64,000 bases of DNA from Opisthocomus hoazin (GCF_030867145.1 NC_134419.1:73155403-73219402), one strand, 5' to 3'. Shown: positions 12,078-27,000, counted from the stretch's first letter. Program-made: numbers and translations. Notes: generated from the letters alone by a model not told the origin.

Positions 12078-15000
12078 CTACAGATAAGTATAAAAAAACC
12101 ACCAGATTTTATTATTTTTTTTATTATTATTATTTTATTATTATTTGTTCAGTGTTCTGACCAAATTGATGGATTATTGCTTTTCATATGTTTCTCATGC
12201 ACCTCTTGACAGAAGCAACTTCCCTTAGACCACATACTTCCATCTCTCTAGAGCTTTGCCCTCCAATACCTCCACCAGAGCAGATAACTGGAGATAGGCC
12301 GCTCAGTTTGAAGGAAGCTTCCTACTCTGTTATCTCAGAAAAATTATTATTCTCAATAAGATGCATACAGAGTTAATGACCACATGAGCAGTAACCACAA
12401 CAACAGTTAGCAGGTCCATTTTGGACCATCAGCTCTGTGGTAACCTTATTTAGAGAAGAACAAGAGCAAGAGCCCTGAGAATTCAAGTCCTGTTGTAACT
12501 TTCCTGAGCTCTCACCTTCTGAGCCTATCAAAGCAAAACATTTACTTAGCTCTACATTACATGAGCCCTCACCTGTCTTTCATATTCTATTTTCAGTCAT
12601 CAGTGGTTCTCCAGGCCTTGGCCTCTGAATCATATACTAAAACCTTCTATTTTAAATTTCAGGTGAAGCTAAAAGGCTGCATGTTATTAGCACCAGGGCA
12701 CTTATGACAGCATTGTGTACTACTAAAAGACCTTGCTTGTCTGCTTGCTTGCCTTAAAGCAGGAGGGGCCCAGAATTATGGAGCAGGGAAAACAGAACTG
12801 TTTCTGCAATGATTTCTGATGACTCGGTAAGTGCAGGTATTAGCAAAGATGGACAAATTAGTTCCTTTAACAAAGGGCAACATGTGATCCAAAATTTGAA
12901 TGTCTTGTTCTGTGTCAAAAAGAATTAGCTGTGATCTTAAGTAACAAGATAATCATAAATTTGGAAATGTACAACTGAGAAAAAGATCATGAGAGTCGAT
13001 TTATAAAAGCATTAGCACTGTCAGACATGCCAAGTGGTAAGTTTTGTCTGATTCAGAAATGGAGACATTTAAAAGACATGGAACCTCTAATTAAGTAAAA
13101 TAATCTAACCTCTGAAATCCTGCACCTCTAACAGGGAAGGAGAACAACGTTGTTGTTTACAGTAGAAAGTTGTCATTAAAAACGATAAAGCCTGCACAGC
13201 TAGGAAGCACACCATGTAGTAATGTCATATTCATTCCTTCTCCACGCTCCATTCCTTTTCTTTCCATACAGCTCCGTATTTGCACATTGGCATATGTCGA
13301 ATCATTAAAATACACAGGTGGCCAAAGTTTTCAAATAAACCTAATTAAAAGTGATGGTGCACTGCAAATAGGCTGAAGTACGACAGATCAATCAGCCTCT
13401 CTCCATCAATTATATTCTAATAGCAGCTCTTGAAAATATGTGCTTTTAAGGCTTTCTCACTACACTTGAGATATTTCATGTCACTCTTTTGTACGTCTAT
13501 TCAGTATTTTGAACTTTCAAGTTACAAGATTGTAAGTGATCAATAACTTCCACTTTATTAAAATGGCTAACTTGATGCAATTTCTAAATTGGTTAGTAAT
13601 TGATTTCAAACAAGTATAGAAGAGAAAATAAGTTCACTTTGTGCTCATTATATTTTTAATACATTTTCTTCTACAAGAAGGAAGGAAAATTTCCTCTTTA
13701 CAGTACTAAATTATTGTACACATTGGAAATGACATAATTAACACTTCCATGTCTAAAATATAGGGCTTGCCTGATTTTCTGATTTGGCAAAGGAACAGGA
13801 ATTAAGATGCAATGATGTCTTTAATTATTATATAAAGCTTACTGGAAAATCGTGTGTAATACATATGCTTTAAAGATGTTTTGTCATACACATGCTCCGT
13901 ATAGATCTTTGGGGGGAATAATCTATCACATTAATTACACAAGAAAATTCTAATTAGAGGATGTTAGTACTTAGAAAGAAATACTGTTAAAGTTAAGACG
14001 ATTTTAAATGCTCAGTTTGAGCAAACAAATGATACTGAAATGCATAAGGAACAACTGCATCTTGACAAAAACAGATACTACAATTTTAATACAAAACATT
14101 AATCTTATAATGAATTATTAGGAGTCTAAATAATAAGCTATGCAAAGAATTATTGTCTCAGCTACAAAATACTACTGGGGTACACACTGACAGCCAGAGG
14201 AAATGGAATTAGATAAAATGAAGTCCTGGCAATCTCTGATCATCTCTTTATTGTTCCAACGAGGAATTCTGCTCTGGGAATATCATCTAAGCTACTTTCA
14301 CATCTTTTGTCCTACTTACTTCATCTTCCTTTCTGTTCTTAATTAGGTCTTAAAGAGCTCACACTGCCCTTTCAACTGGCTACTGCTCCCATTTAAACAC
14401 TGCCTTCAGAGACAGGTGTTGGCACCAGACTAGAAGACATACAAACATAATTACTAAATGTGATGCACAAGAAATATAATAACTTGGTGAGGGCTATTAT
14501 TGCAGAACCTAATAATAAATTACTTCAAACACCTTAGAAAGCAATCTTGAATATTTAAAAAAAAAAAATCAAATGGTTTCATTCAAACCTATGGTCGAGA
14601 TATAGTTTCTTCTCCTCCTAATTTGTATTTTGTATTAAATGAGCACCACCTCATAATCCTACAACTGACATTTAGGATAGCTGGTATTCCAAAAGAAAAA
14701 TCATCAAGGATTTCTTTTGTCACCTTTAAATCCTTTATTTAAAACAATTCACATCTTTTTTCTTAAAAGAATTAAACCAGTGCTTTTAGCAGCAATAAAT
14801 TACATGATTTGCAGTAGTACATTTTCAAGCAAATAGAAACTGTAATTATGGTTACTTTACAGACAATAGCTGCTAAGTTAAATCAATTTTTTTGATGTTG
14901 CTTTTTTTCAGAGATTAAGTAACTGCCTGGTAGAACTATCTGATCAAAGGCAGCCTTCATATATTCTGACATCTCCCACCAGTTACTTACATTGTAAAAA

Positions 15001-18000
15001 CTTGGGCATTTACAATAACATCCAATGTTATTACAAATCATTTACATAAACCAGCAAAAACCAGCACAAAGTCATATTTGCTTGTCAAACTTGTTTTCTA
15101 TAGATTTTAGAGACTGAAAACAAACCCACTTTTAAAGATTTCATCTATTCACAAAACAAATTCTAGTAAGACCACATTTTCCTTCAAAGACAGACACTGC
15201 ACAGGACATCTGTGGATTTTTTTGGTCTTTCCTTAGTACACAATCTATTCTAGGTACTGTTAGAGTCAAAAGACTATTTTTAATAATAACTTCTAGTATT
15301 TCTATTTTTAGTATTTTCCAAGAGGCTGCTCATTTATTATTTGTATTATTAATCCTATCATATATCAGTTCATTACTTCCATTTTGATTTGCTGCCTAAA
15401 GACTGTCCTCAAGTCTCCGAGTACAGTGACAGGAAACTCCTGCTATGTCAGTTAATACATCACTGCCTAATGCAGAGCTCCTCACCTGACTATCACTTCT
15501 CTAGAGTCATCTGAATACCCCCAAAGCGATATTCATTTCAATGTCTGTGCAAACGCTAATTTCTCCCTTCTTCTCTACATCACCATACCAGAAGTACACT
15601 GCATATTGAGTGCAAAACTGAATTTATATTAAGCCTGTAATTTTCTAATCAGATTTTCTGGATATGTCAAAAGAAGAACACCCCCCCCCCCCCCAACATT
15701 TCCTTATAAGTCATTAAACAAGAGTATCAGCTTATATAGCGTCAGGCATCGAATAGCTGGCACTTACTGATGGCTTTCCATAACACTTCATAACTCACCA
15801 TTGTTTTCCTGAGGTCCTCAGTGCCAGGAGGATTCACATTAAAACTGTGGAAAAAACCAAAACCCCAAGTATTAGCAGTGTGTACATATCTGACCAAAAC
15901 ACCTACTAGAAGATACTACTGAATTAGGTATATAGCTATAAAATATTTAACATTATTTATTTTCTTGATTAGTTGAACTTAGGAAAAGTAGGAAAATCTT
16001 CAAAGTTAATGGAAATTTTCATATATTCTTTGTTCACAATTTTTTGTATTTCTCATATTCTTTTTGTCACAAAATCTGAGTATGTACTTAAGAAATGCAA
16101 GAAAGAATACTACGGAGTGGGCTCCACTAGCTCTTCTCTTCTCTCTTGACTTACCTCAGGCTTCTAAGGGAAAAGAGATACTTTAAGTGAAATACTGTGG
16201 AAACAGGTCCCTGGGACGAGCTTGTTAAAAACCAGCAACAAACCCCTGCAGACTAACACGGATTCCCAGCTTTCAGGGCAGCTGCCAGAGGAGAAAGGTC
16301 CTTTAGAAATTCCAGTGAGATCACCAGCTTAAGTCAGAGCTGAAAAGCCATCTTCTGTCAGCAACATTTGTTTCGTACTTAGAATTGAGTAAATAATCTA
16401 CTTTTTAAAAAACCTAGTGATTATCCCGCGTATCCAAAAAGCAAAGCTATTTCATGATGTTGTTGTGCTGAGATTTTTTCTGCCTCAACTGCAAAAGTGC
16501 TGTTGCTATTGATAAAAGCAGCCACGGTCTAAGCATCAGGCCAAAGAAACGGTCCAGTCGTCTCTGAGGTTGATGCAATCATTAGCAAATATCTTCAAAA
16601 ATCAGTGCTGCTATGTTCTTCGGTACTTGCTACAGAAAGTTTGGAGAGAAAACTAACTCTCCAAAAACACGTTCGGAATTCGGATATGGCTCACAAATAC
16701 TGTTTACTCAGTAGCATCACAGGAAACACCATTCCTGCACACCACAGAATCTATGCATGTACTGGCTGTCAAGGGTAGCGTTTGTTGACTAAGAGTAATG
16801 CAAAAAGTTACAAAAATATCTCTACACTTTTTTTTTTATTTTAAAAGACAACTTAAATTAAGGAACATGTATTTTGTGACTATCCATCACTCTGTTACCT
16901 GAATTTATAAGCCATATATTTCATGGTGTAAAAAAGTGGAAGGGACATAATTTACAAATGGAAATTATTCAACATGTAAAACCCGAATTTCTTCTGTACA
17001 AAAATTTTTTGGTTTTACATTAAAATTTTTTACTCTGCACATTATTTTTAATATCCAAAGTAGGCAGTCTTTTGCTTATAAAGAAATCCTGTGAACCATC
17101 TGCTGGACAGAGGATATTAGATAAAGCTTGGATTACACGAACAGTCACAACTAGAAAGCAAGAGGTGTCTGACGAATCCAGTTCTGGCTAATTCCCATTA
17201 TACCTGTCTGTAACAGCAATCCGCAGCAGCCTGCCCAGTTTGCTGGAGACCAGTTCTGAATGAGGGGCCTCTTTCACCGGGTATTGTCTAAAAAGCTCAA
17301 GGCAGGAACCCTCCCTCACCGCCCGCCTTTTAGCTTCACACTGATGTGTCAAACACATGATGAACTTGCTTCATTCATGGCTGCCTTTTGTGATCCGAGC
17401 ACAAAAAAAATGAGTTAACTGAACTGGATCGAATTAGCTTGGTGAAAACCAAGAATGTCTCTATTTAACAAAGTGTGGCGTTAATTTGGGATATCTTTCT
17501 TTTGGGACTGTTTCCTCATGTTAGACAAGATATAGAATAATACGGCCTGACTGCTCAACTGAGTGACTTTCTGAAAGGTTAAAAAAGCAAGATCTTTCAT
17601 TGCCTTGAATGACTTTCTGTGAAATAAATTCTGGGGACTCTTTTTCATAGCAGTAGCTTAAAAGAAAAGCAGCAGTTCTGACTACAAAAAGTTGCATTTG
17701 AAAATCAGAAATATAAATCACTAGCAAAACTGACTGATTTTTTTTTTTTTAGCTAAAAAATCTGCAATCATTTCTGTAACATTGCGGACATTGTAACTGC
17801 AATTACAGAAGAGCACATCTGTGTATTTCACATGAAGTAATTTGAGTATACTTGCAATATTCCCCACTAAAAACCCAAACCCCATGAATACTCTTATTCA
17901 TATTTTAAAGAGATCTGTGGAAAATACACTGCTTCTCAAGGAAGAAACAGGTGTTGAGATGGCATAGAACATTTTTTTAAATCAGACCGTCTGCTGAGCA

Positions 18001-21000
18001 AGGTGGGAGCTCCACGGCCTGGCTGAGCCCCGCAGGGTTTCCTGCCCGCACTCCCAGCCCAAGGGGAGCGTGAGCAGATGAAGGCTCTCACTGCCGTACA
18101 CATAATTCACTATCTGAGGACCATGCAACACCTTGAAAGAAAATCCTGTAAGATTACAAATGCAGTTGAGCGAGTTGCATGCCTGGTGTACTGAAATTCA
18201 TTAAAGTGTTTGTTTTTTAATTTAAAGTTCATCACAATAATATGCCCCTAAAATTACCACCTCACTTGATTATTCGTAACAGCTTGCAGAAAACACGCCT
18301 TTAGGACTGCAGCCCACACGCTGTACAACGATCCTAAGCCTCCTTCGAGCAGCCATTCTCTTGACTTCCCAAGAACATTCTGAAATCATGGACCTAAAGT
18401 AATTATAAGAAATACTGCCCTTCTTTTTTTTGCTGTGTTACAACCACAGTTCATAGTGATAATGCGAGTTATAGACCCATCTCTGGTTTTACCCCAGTGT
18501 TTCATAAACTGGCAGGGAACTTTTGCTATGGAAGCATGAAAAAAAACTATGTTCACAGCTTGGGAAAAAGTTTTCTTTTAGCTTTTTTTTTTTTGAGTGC
18601 AGTTTTCTGTGAACAGTGGAAAAAAACAAAAGGCATTGTGGAGTTCCATAATTATTGTTCCTCAATTATGTCCACACTATATTTGCTTAGTTTACACGTA
18701 AAAAGATGTTTCTTTTCTAACAAATTGACTTTCTCCCAACTCACCCTGAGAACTAAAGTCAAACCACGTTCCTCTGGCTCATTGTCATTGCCACTCTGTG
18801 TGTTATATCCCAGGCATTACACCTGAGTCTAACGCCTCCATAACGGACATACCTGCCAACCTACACAAACTGGCTTGACTACTCCTCCTCCTGTTCACTG
18901 ACAAGAGCTCATCTACCTTCTTGCTCCTGAGTCCTTCATCATCTCAAGGAATCAAGTAATTTTCTATCTTTTCCACTCATCCAGACAAGGCAAGAAGCCC
19001 CCTGCTCCACTACTGTGGAGTCTCATGTGCCTCAAGGTCAAGGACCCATAATGACTTTTAACAGAAACTCCATGGTTTGTCTCTTAGCGCTAATAAACTT
19101 TCCTTCACTCCAATCACCTTCAAGTAACATAGCAACTAGTAAAAGGGAGGTAAATCACACTGGCAGAGACTCCAAATCAGCCACCCAACTTCTGTGTGGC
19201 CCCTAGCCCACTACAGGTGGAATAAATGTCTTCAATCTAGCACAGAAATTAGTTGTGCCCACCATTTCACACATCTGAGAATTCAATTAGTTTCCTTAAC
19301 AGTTACTTTATATCAAATATTTTGACTAGATTAAATCATATCCATTATTTTATTGCAACTTTTTCTTTACAGGGACATTTTTACTGAGTAGTAAAGTTTG
19401 TATCTCTGGGGTTTTATTGGCTTGGAGTTAAATTTTAGCTAATCCGAGATGAGAATTCTTCTTTACTTCCATGTTGCTAGGGGGAGAAAAGTGACGAGAA
19501 ATAAAAATAGAATAAATTAACAATGGAGACAGACATAATATAGTGCTGATTCTGTAGAGTGTTTTGGATGACTATTTCATAATCATAACAAGCGTGTTAT
19601 TTTATACTTTCTTGTTATTTTCCCTATTTAAATACACTTCATTAGAACTACAGGAAACTCTCACTTTTTTTCATAACACCTACTTTTTATGAGGTAGTTA
19701 AATACTTAGATTGTGGGCTGATTATTTGCAGTTTGTATAGAAACTTCACCACAGTGGAGTTGAGTTTAGGATGTATCACAGGCTCAAGTTTGTGACTGGA
19801 GCTTGTAATTTTGTCTTTTGAAGTTTAATGGTAGTTAAAAACTCAAACATTATGTCTAGTGGCTGCTTAAATATTTAGCTTCTAAATGCCTAGAGATTAA
19901 AACACTGTTTAAAAAAATCTTTCCTACAACTGATTTAAACATTTTAGTGCTTGAACCATTTACTCTGACAACATAATGAATGGGAATCAGGCTCCTAAAT
20001 TATTCTGTATGGAAAGCGTATTTTCTTACGGAACAAAAGCTTTTTACCTATCTTTAGCTACTCATATTAGTTATCTGATCATTGCACTGTATACGATTAG
20101 AAACTGAAACTACAATATTTACATTAATCTTTGCTATTCAAAGTACCGAAATCTTCCTTGTTAACTTGACATTTTGTACAATAACCTTAATACCTATGCG
20201 TGGAGTATAAGCTTTCATTTTTTTTCCTTTAACATGGAACCTCTATGTACAAGTTATTAGCAAAGCTCTACCATGTTCATTTTCCATTAGAGTTGAAAGA
20301 TTGTTCATATTCCTAGTTTTCATTTTTTGGACTGATTCTTATTGCATTGCTTACGTATTTTTCTTTGGATTCTCACAACAGGTATCAAAACCTTGAAATA
20401 TTAGGATGCAGTTTAAGTTATGACCAATGTACTATAAAAACAAAAGAATAAAATCAGATACAGTTAATGAAATTCAGAAACTTTGCTTTCCACAGAATAT
20501 TACTAGCCTGCTGTGCCTGGCAATGCAGACATGACTTTATACTCTGAGAAGGAATGACTGTCATGTCTGGCAGCTATGCAAGCATGGAGTAAGCATATTG
20601 CCATTTATTTCCCAATCAGATTCTGTGGAACATCACTTAAGACACTTCACTATATAAATTAGCCTGCTGTCAAGCCACGCTCCAAGGCTGCCTGGAGTTT
20701 GTGTAACCACAGGAGGACACAAAGAGTATCAGGTTTTGTTGCTATCACTCCATTTCTTAATATTACTATAAAGTCTCATGCCAAGAGTTAAGAAACTGGA
20801 ACAAAAACCCTGAACTCTGGATGCAAGACACACTTCTTTTGCAAATAATTTGTTCTCAAGCCACATATTCTTACACAGACTACTTTGGAAATGGTCTGTT
20901 CATGAGTATACTGTTGCACGCTATGGAGCCCTTTAAAGACGGCAGAAAGCCTCATGAGACAAAGAAGTTACTGATTCAGAATATGGTTCAAGGAAGCAGA

Positions 21001-24000
21001 CTTGTCTCTTGTAGCTCATGGACATCTCATATTTAGTGCAGTAGCAACATGACAATGCAATTATACAGAAGCACAGAAGCTTTCCGTTAAAGCAACTTGA
21101 AAAATTTAACAAAATTTTGGCTTTATGTATAAACAGCTTCATTCTGAAAACAGACATGAATTTGGATCCACAGTCAGCTGGTGACCAATTCTGAGGTGTC
21201 TGATACCGCTGGAGACAGATCAAGGGAAGTGAAGGCATACAGAGCTGCATTCACGAGCTCTACCAGAATGCCAGCCTTCTCTTTCCAAAAACAGAAGTGT
21301 CTTAAAACAGTGGCACTTGTCCTTGCACTCTGCTGGGCACACTGCTTGTGCAAGTTCACTTATTATTCAGGACTTACAAGACATTCCAAACTCCAAAGTG
21401 ATCTTACACAGTGCACTCAACTGAATGATAATTTAAGTTTCTGGAAAAAAACAACAACAGTTTTACATTAAAAAAAAAGCAGCATTTCAATATTCCTGCT
21501 TTTACTAGGCAGTAGTGCTATGGCTAAAAAACTAATGAAGTTTTACCCTCAAGAGACCACTAAAGTTCTTTAATACTAAAAGCCCCTACCTATTAGAGAT
21601 CCATAATTTAACCAAACATCCCACAACCCTGAAGTAAAAGTTTGTCATTGAAACTTCTAGAACCATTTCTGAATGCTTAAAAACATAGCACTAATTCTTA
21701 ATTCTTAACATGACATGGAAAAAAAAAAAGTCCCTCCATTTTACATAGCTTCTGCATTAATTAATACAGAAACTGGACATCACTATTTTTTTTTTTTTTT
21801 TTTTTTAAGAAAATAGAACAGGCAGTGCATTCTCCCTTGGGACAGATAATATGCCTCAAGCATCCACTCAAAAAAGTTTTCACATGTCCTAATGTGCACC
21901 AATAGACAATGAAAGCTTGAAAAAAATCTTGTTATGCAGCCAGCATGATGAACTTTCCAAGCAGTGTTCCTAAACCAGATAACAAATTAGGAGTAAGTGA
22001 TTGCTTGTGAAGAGTCTGCAAAAGTCAAGATTAATACTAAGTATTTCTACAATATCTCTCCAGGAGATATTGATTGCTCCAAACCACCCTAGTAACTCCC
22101 AAATACTGTGACCATTGCTTTGTGGTAGCTTTGGGCAAGATTTCATTGTTCTCCCATCACATGCAGTGATCTTTCTAAATCAGACAGAAACAGCCCTGGC
22201 AGACCACAAGACTAAGAATCCTTGTGTGACTTCTGCTTGTTCTGTCATTTCCCATTACCTCCCACATACCTGTAATGTATATGTTTTGTTGAAATAATAT
22301 TCTACCGACAGCTTTACTGCATCGAATTAATAAATATTAACAGTCTACAGTATAATTAATGTACTGTCGTAGCCTATCAATATTCTACCTAGACTATAGA
22401 TAAGCACAGTTGACTGGAGAGAAGTCAAATTTCAGTAGAGAACTGAAAAAAATCCTTGCATTTCAAGAAAAGTAATGCTGAAGTATGCTGTTCTTAAAAT
22501 ATGGCATGCTAACACTGACAGAGGAAACAAAATTCTGAAAACAGCATAGTTCACCTGATGTCATTTTTTGACTAACAGAGAAATATACGCTAAAATGTCA
22601 GAACAGACTGTACTACCCTAGCAAGCACAGTAATAAACTTGTTAAGATATCAACATTTTGAACAAATATTTTGCATTTTATGCTCCAATTGACCAATAAC
22701 TAATGTTCTAAATATATAATAATATATAATGTATATATATAATATATAGATCGATATATAACTGTTGCAGTGAATGCCAGTAAGATACACATTTCTTTCT
22801 CCTCCACTTTTCCACCTTCCATAGTGCTCAGAATGTAACACATTTATTGCAAGAACTTGAGACACAGTGTAACCAGTATGAAGGCACAAGCTTTATCTTT
22901 TCTCTAAGTTTAACAATACTTTGGTCATGGAAGCGCTACTTTAAAAATTTTGGTTTAATGTATCTCTCTATATATGTGCACACAGACACACACTTATAAT
23001 GTGTGTATGTGTGTATATATATCTTATATATATAATGTTTCTTTGAAAGCTCCCAAACACCTATTAATTCAGTTTCCCAGATCGGGAATTTGATCAGACT
23101 AGTAACAACCTGTCAGCTTTAAATATTGGGCTATTTGTTTCCCTGTGTCCAATGCCTAAGATCTTGTTAATTACCTAAACTCTCTTTCTGTAGGTCTTGT
23201 TAATTACCCGTCTCCTGTCTCGGAGGACCTTGTTAATAACTTGTACAATCTCTCTAAAAAGGTCCTAATAACACATTAAAATTAAAGATGCTTTTCTTTT
23301 AGCACTTGTCAAGTGGTGTAAATTGAGAAATTTTCACATCAGTTTATTAGCCTACTGTAGTGTATTTTCCTAAACACAAACAATTTCAGAGAAATGATGC
23401 TCCAGGTTTGGTCATGGCACAACACAATCTTTGTTTTCCAGGAGCACCCTCAATTTCTTTAACTGTGTTCAATACCAAATCCACGTGGCTCCTGGCTGCA
23501 AATTAACCTCTTGAGAGCCATGACAATAGCACTAATTGTAAGGATGAATGCAATTTAAGACGCTATTAGGTAAAAGTTTCAAAGCAGTGGATTAAGAAGT
23601 ACAAAGACAAAACTATTATTGGTAAGTACTGGCTAAAAATACCAGACATACTGTGTGGTTAAAAACTGTTCATTGGCTGTACAATATAAATCCTCTGGAA
23701 CGAACAGATTTACCAATATTTGCAAAAACAGCATTTCTTGTTTCACTCTGAGACTGCAGTGTTTTTAAATTGTCAAGAAATCAGCTCATAAATATCTATA
23801 TTACACCTACACCAGACAACAAAAAAACCCAACCTTAACACTTATGTAATACTGTAATACTGTATCTATAAAACCCTTTAAAAATACTAATTTATTAACT
23901 CAGCATTTGTAAGAGGTAACAAAATATCATCCCCATTTTACAGATCAGGAGCAGGGAGACTTAGTGATTTAGTCAAAGCCACAGAAGAGGCCTTTGCCAC

Positions 24001-27000
24001 AGCAGAGATAAATAGAAATTAGGGGTCCTTATTTTGTGATTCCCTGGCAACTAGTATTATACACAAACAGGTTTTGTTTTGCTTTTCCAAAATATTTCTT
24101 AAACCTTCTTGAAAGAACAATAATAACTAACAATAATAAAAATAAATCATAATTTCCAAATAATCCCGGCATACTTCTTCTGTTTAGAAAAAAAAAAAAA
24201 AAAATCCTGTAACTTGCTGAACCAATTCTACATTTTCTGAATCAGCAGCTGAGAAACAGGAGGAAGATGTATTTATCTTCATTCTTCTAATTAGTAAATA
24301 AGAGTAATTAGTGACAGAGTACGCATACAGCCCGTTAGCCCTAATGTCTGTTTGGATGAAGAGCTATCAGCAACTCTGTTCTGCAACTCACCTACCCATC
24401 AGTTAGGGATGCTCTCATGAGCTGCTGTCCTGCACATCATGACTGCTTAGTCAACATCACCAAACACAATTAATTAGGACAAACTTAAACCTGGCCCAAA
24501 GCTCACCAGTCCCTGAAAAGACTCCCACTAAGTTTACAGACACAGGTCCACTGGTGCTAAGAACCTGACCTTCACACTATGCACATGAAGGAGTTGGGGA
24601 GTGGGAAGAAGGTTTTGATGTGGGTTTTTTTCTCCCACTTTGCACCACCTCCAGCCTGGTCCCATGGACTGAGCACCCTTCTGTGGCTACAGTGTGCTCC
24701 CGCAATACATCTTCTGGTTGTGTTACATCAGACTGGAATCCAGGTCATGTGCCCCAGGACCATTCCATCACTCAAAGGCTTAGCTCAGTGGGGTGAACTG
24801 GGAGATCCACCTGCAAAACAAACTCCTCATCCACACCAGAACACTGATTTTGGACACACCTCAATTAAAAGATACTGCCTGGTTTACTCATGCAAACGGT
24901 ATCCATCCAAAAGAGCTTAATAGCATGCTGAGTAAATAAAAAGCAACTCAAAGTTTAAATTCCCTGTGTATGCTTTCTGCATACTGAATTTGTTACTCAA
25001 CCTCATTTATTCTGTGCCCACAGATTTACACAATTCTTTCTTCACAGTATTACTAGTCTGAAAAATTAAAAGTGGATTCTATTCAACAAATCTTCCACAG
25101 ATAAAAGGTAAACTTAAACTGTAAACTTATTAAATATGCACATTTTGTATTAGTTTCTACTTCAAAAGATAATCATTTTACAAGATACATTTGAAAGAAA
25201 GTGAACTTAGTCTAAAAGATTCTCACAGAACATAATACTGCAGCATATAAAAATCGAGAGCTTCTAACCTAAATTACTGCATGCTAGATATTACTCCATA
25301 GTAGCTGTCTTATAGAAAAGGTCAAAATGTTTAATATTTTTAGCTTTTTGAAAATAACAGAGTATCTATTTGTCTTATCAAAAGTTTATGTTTACATAAA
25401 AGTCAAGAACTACTAAAAGAGACTCATACAAAGAGGGGGAACAAATGACTAAGTCCTTCTGAATGGGCACTGTGATGAGCTTTTTAATTACAAAATAAAG
25501 AAAAAAAAAGTCCATCATGATTACCGTTAAAGATTTATGTTTATCAAGATCTGCTGCATTCAAGAACTTCAAAAGATTTCACTACTTATATCTAGCATCT
25601 GCCTGAATACATTTTTTCATTTTAAAAAAATTAAATGCTATGTAATTTTAATTGTTATTTAAATTACGACTCTTTAAAGGAGCTTATTTAAATGGAAGTT
25701 TAACTTCTGACAAACCAAGCTACATCCCAACCTTACACTAATCTAGAGAAATCCTTTATTAAATAAATAATATTCTAAGGCTCTGTCTGTAAACATGTAA
25801 TTTAAGACACTAGGAACTGACTTGACTTGTAGCAGACACTAAGAAGATAAATCACTGAAGTCTGTACGAGCTTCTAGCAGCCAAAACTTCTGTCTAGCAG
25901 TTCCATTTCAGTTCATTTATCTAATTCACATCCGTGATTAGTTTTGCTGAGAAAATGACTAAGTTTAAATCAGGAATGCATGCATTCTAATCGATGAATA
26001 AAATTGAGTTGGGATACAAAGTGATCAATCTGTTCTAAAACCTTAAAGAACAAGATAACAACAATCAAATTACTTTTTGTTTTTTTTGTTTTTTTTTAAA
26101 GGAAATATGACTGTGTCATTAATTAAGGAATTAATAGACAGGGAATGGCAAATTTGCTAGAACTATGTGTTCCATTTAAAACAGCGATTTAGTTTACAAT
26201 CTCAAAATTCCAGTTCGGAGCATTTGAATTTTAAATTACATTTCTACCAAATTTAAGTCATTAAATAGAAATTAATTATTACCTTGAAAAAAAAGGACTG
26301 TTAATTTCTGGCATTAATATACAGAAAAAACACAAATGCAAATGAATAAAAGTTAATTATTTAACTGCTTAAACATTTCTCTATTGGGAACAGTGTATGT
26401 CGTGCGTGTGCATATATATCTATACGGAAAGAGACTGTGTCTCTTCCTCACTAGAAAACAAAAGCCAGAAAGGAAACTAACTGTGGGATACACTTTTGGT
26501 TTATTGGGGTTTTTTGGTTTTGTGGGGTTTTTTTTTAGGAAAACAAGTAAACTGTTGATAGACAAACACAGATTCAAAAGGATTATTTAAATCAAAGTTT
26601 TTTATCAGCCCCATAACTTAATTCACTCTGCTTAACACAAATCCTCTCTTGTGCAATGACTTGAATGCACAGAAAGTCAGCAAAGCTACGGTGAGCCAAA
26701 CGAATTCAAGTGTGATAAGTGCCCATGTGGGTGCTCCCATTTAGAAACAAAATGGTCTTCAATTCCTGTGCTCTAACATACAGAACCTAAATCCATTTTT
26801 TCCCCACATGGTGACATCCACAGAAGTTGTCTTCATTACTGACATTTTCCTCACCCTTTTATTTATTCCATTTCAACTTTCCCTTCGACTTGAAACCTTT
26901 CCCTCTAAAACCTTGACTTTGGGCATTGTAATAATTAGCAATGAGTGTTCAGTGAAAGCAGAAGACTTTCAGGAAGAACCCATTCTGAAGCACAAACGAG

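Larger units (their letters stand above)
12078..15798 (-). other. RAB11FIP2 intron 4 (about 3.7 kb)
   Basis: Bounded by GTGAGTTATG after the 46-nt exon and ATACTTATCTGTAG before the last exon. It contains a 14-base C run on the plus strand (G run in the transcript) at 15681-15694 near its 5' end and a T/ATT low-complexity tract at about 12104-12146 near its 3' end. No open frame here is convincing. Confidence 0.93.

Noticed and set aside
26500..26540. G/T-only stretch considered as a G-quadruplex
   Set aside because: Only two runs of four G, with shorter runs between; does not meet the usual four-run pattern.
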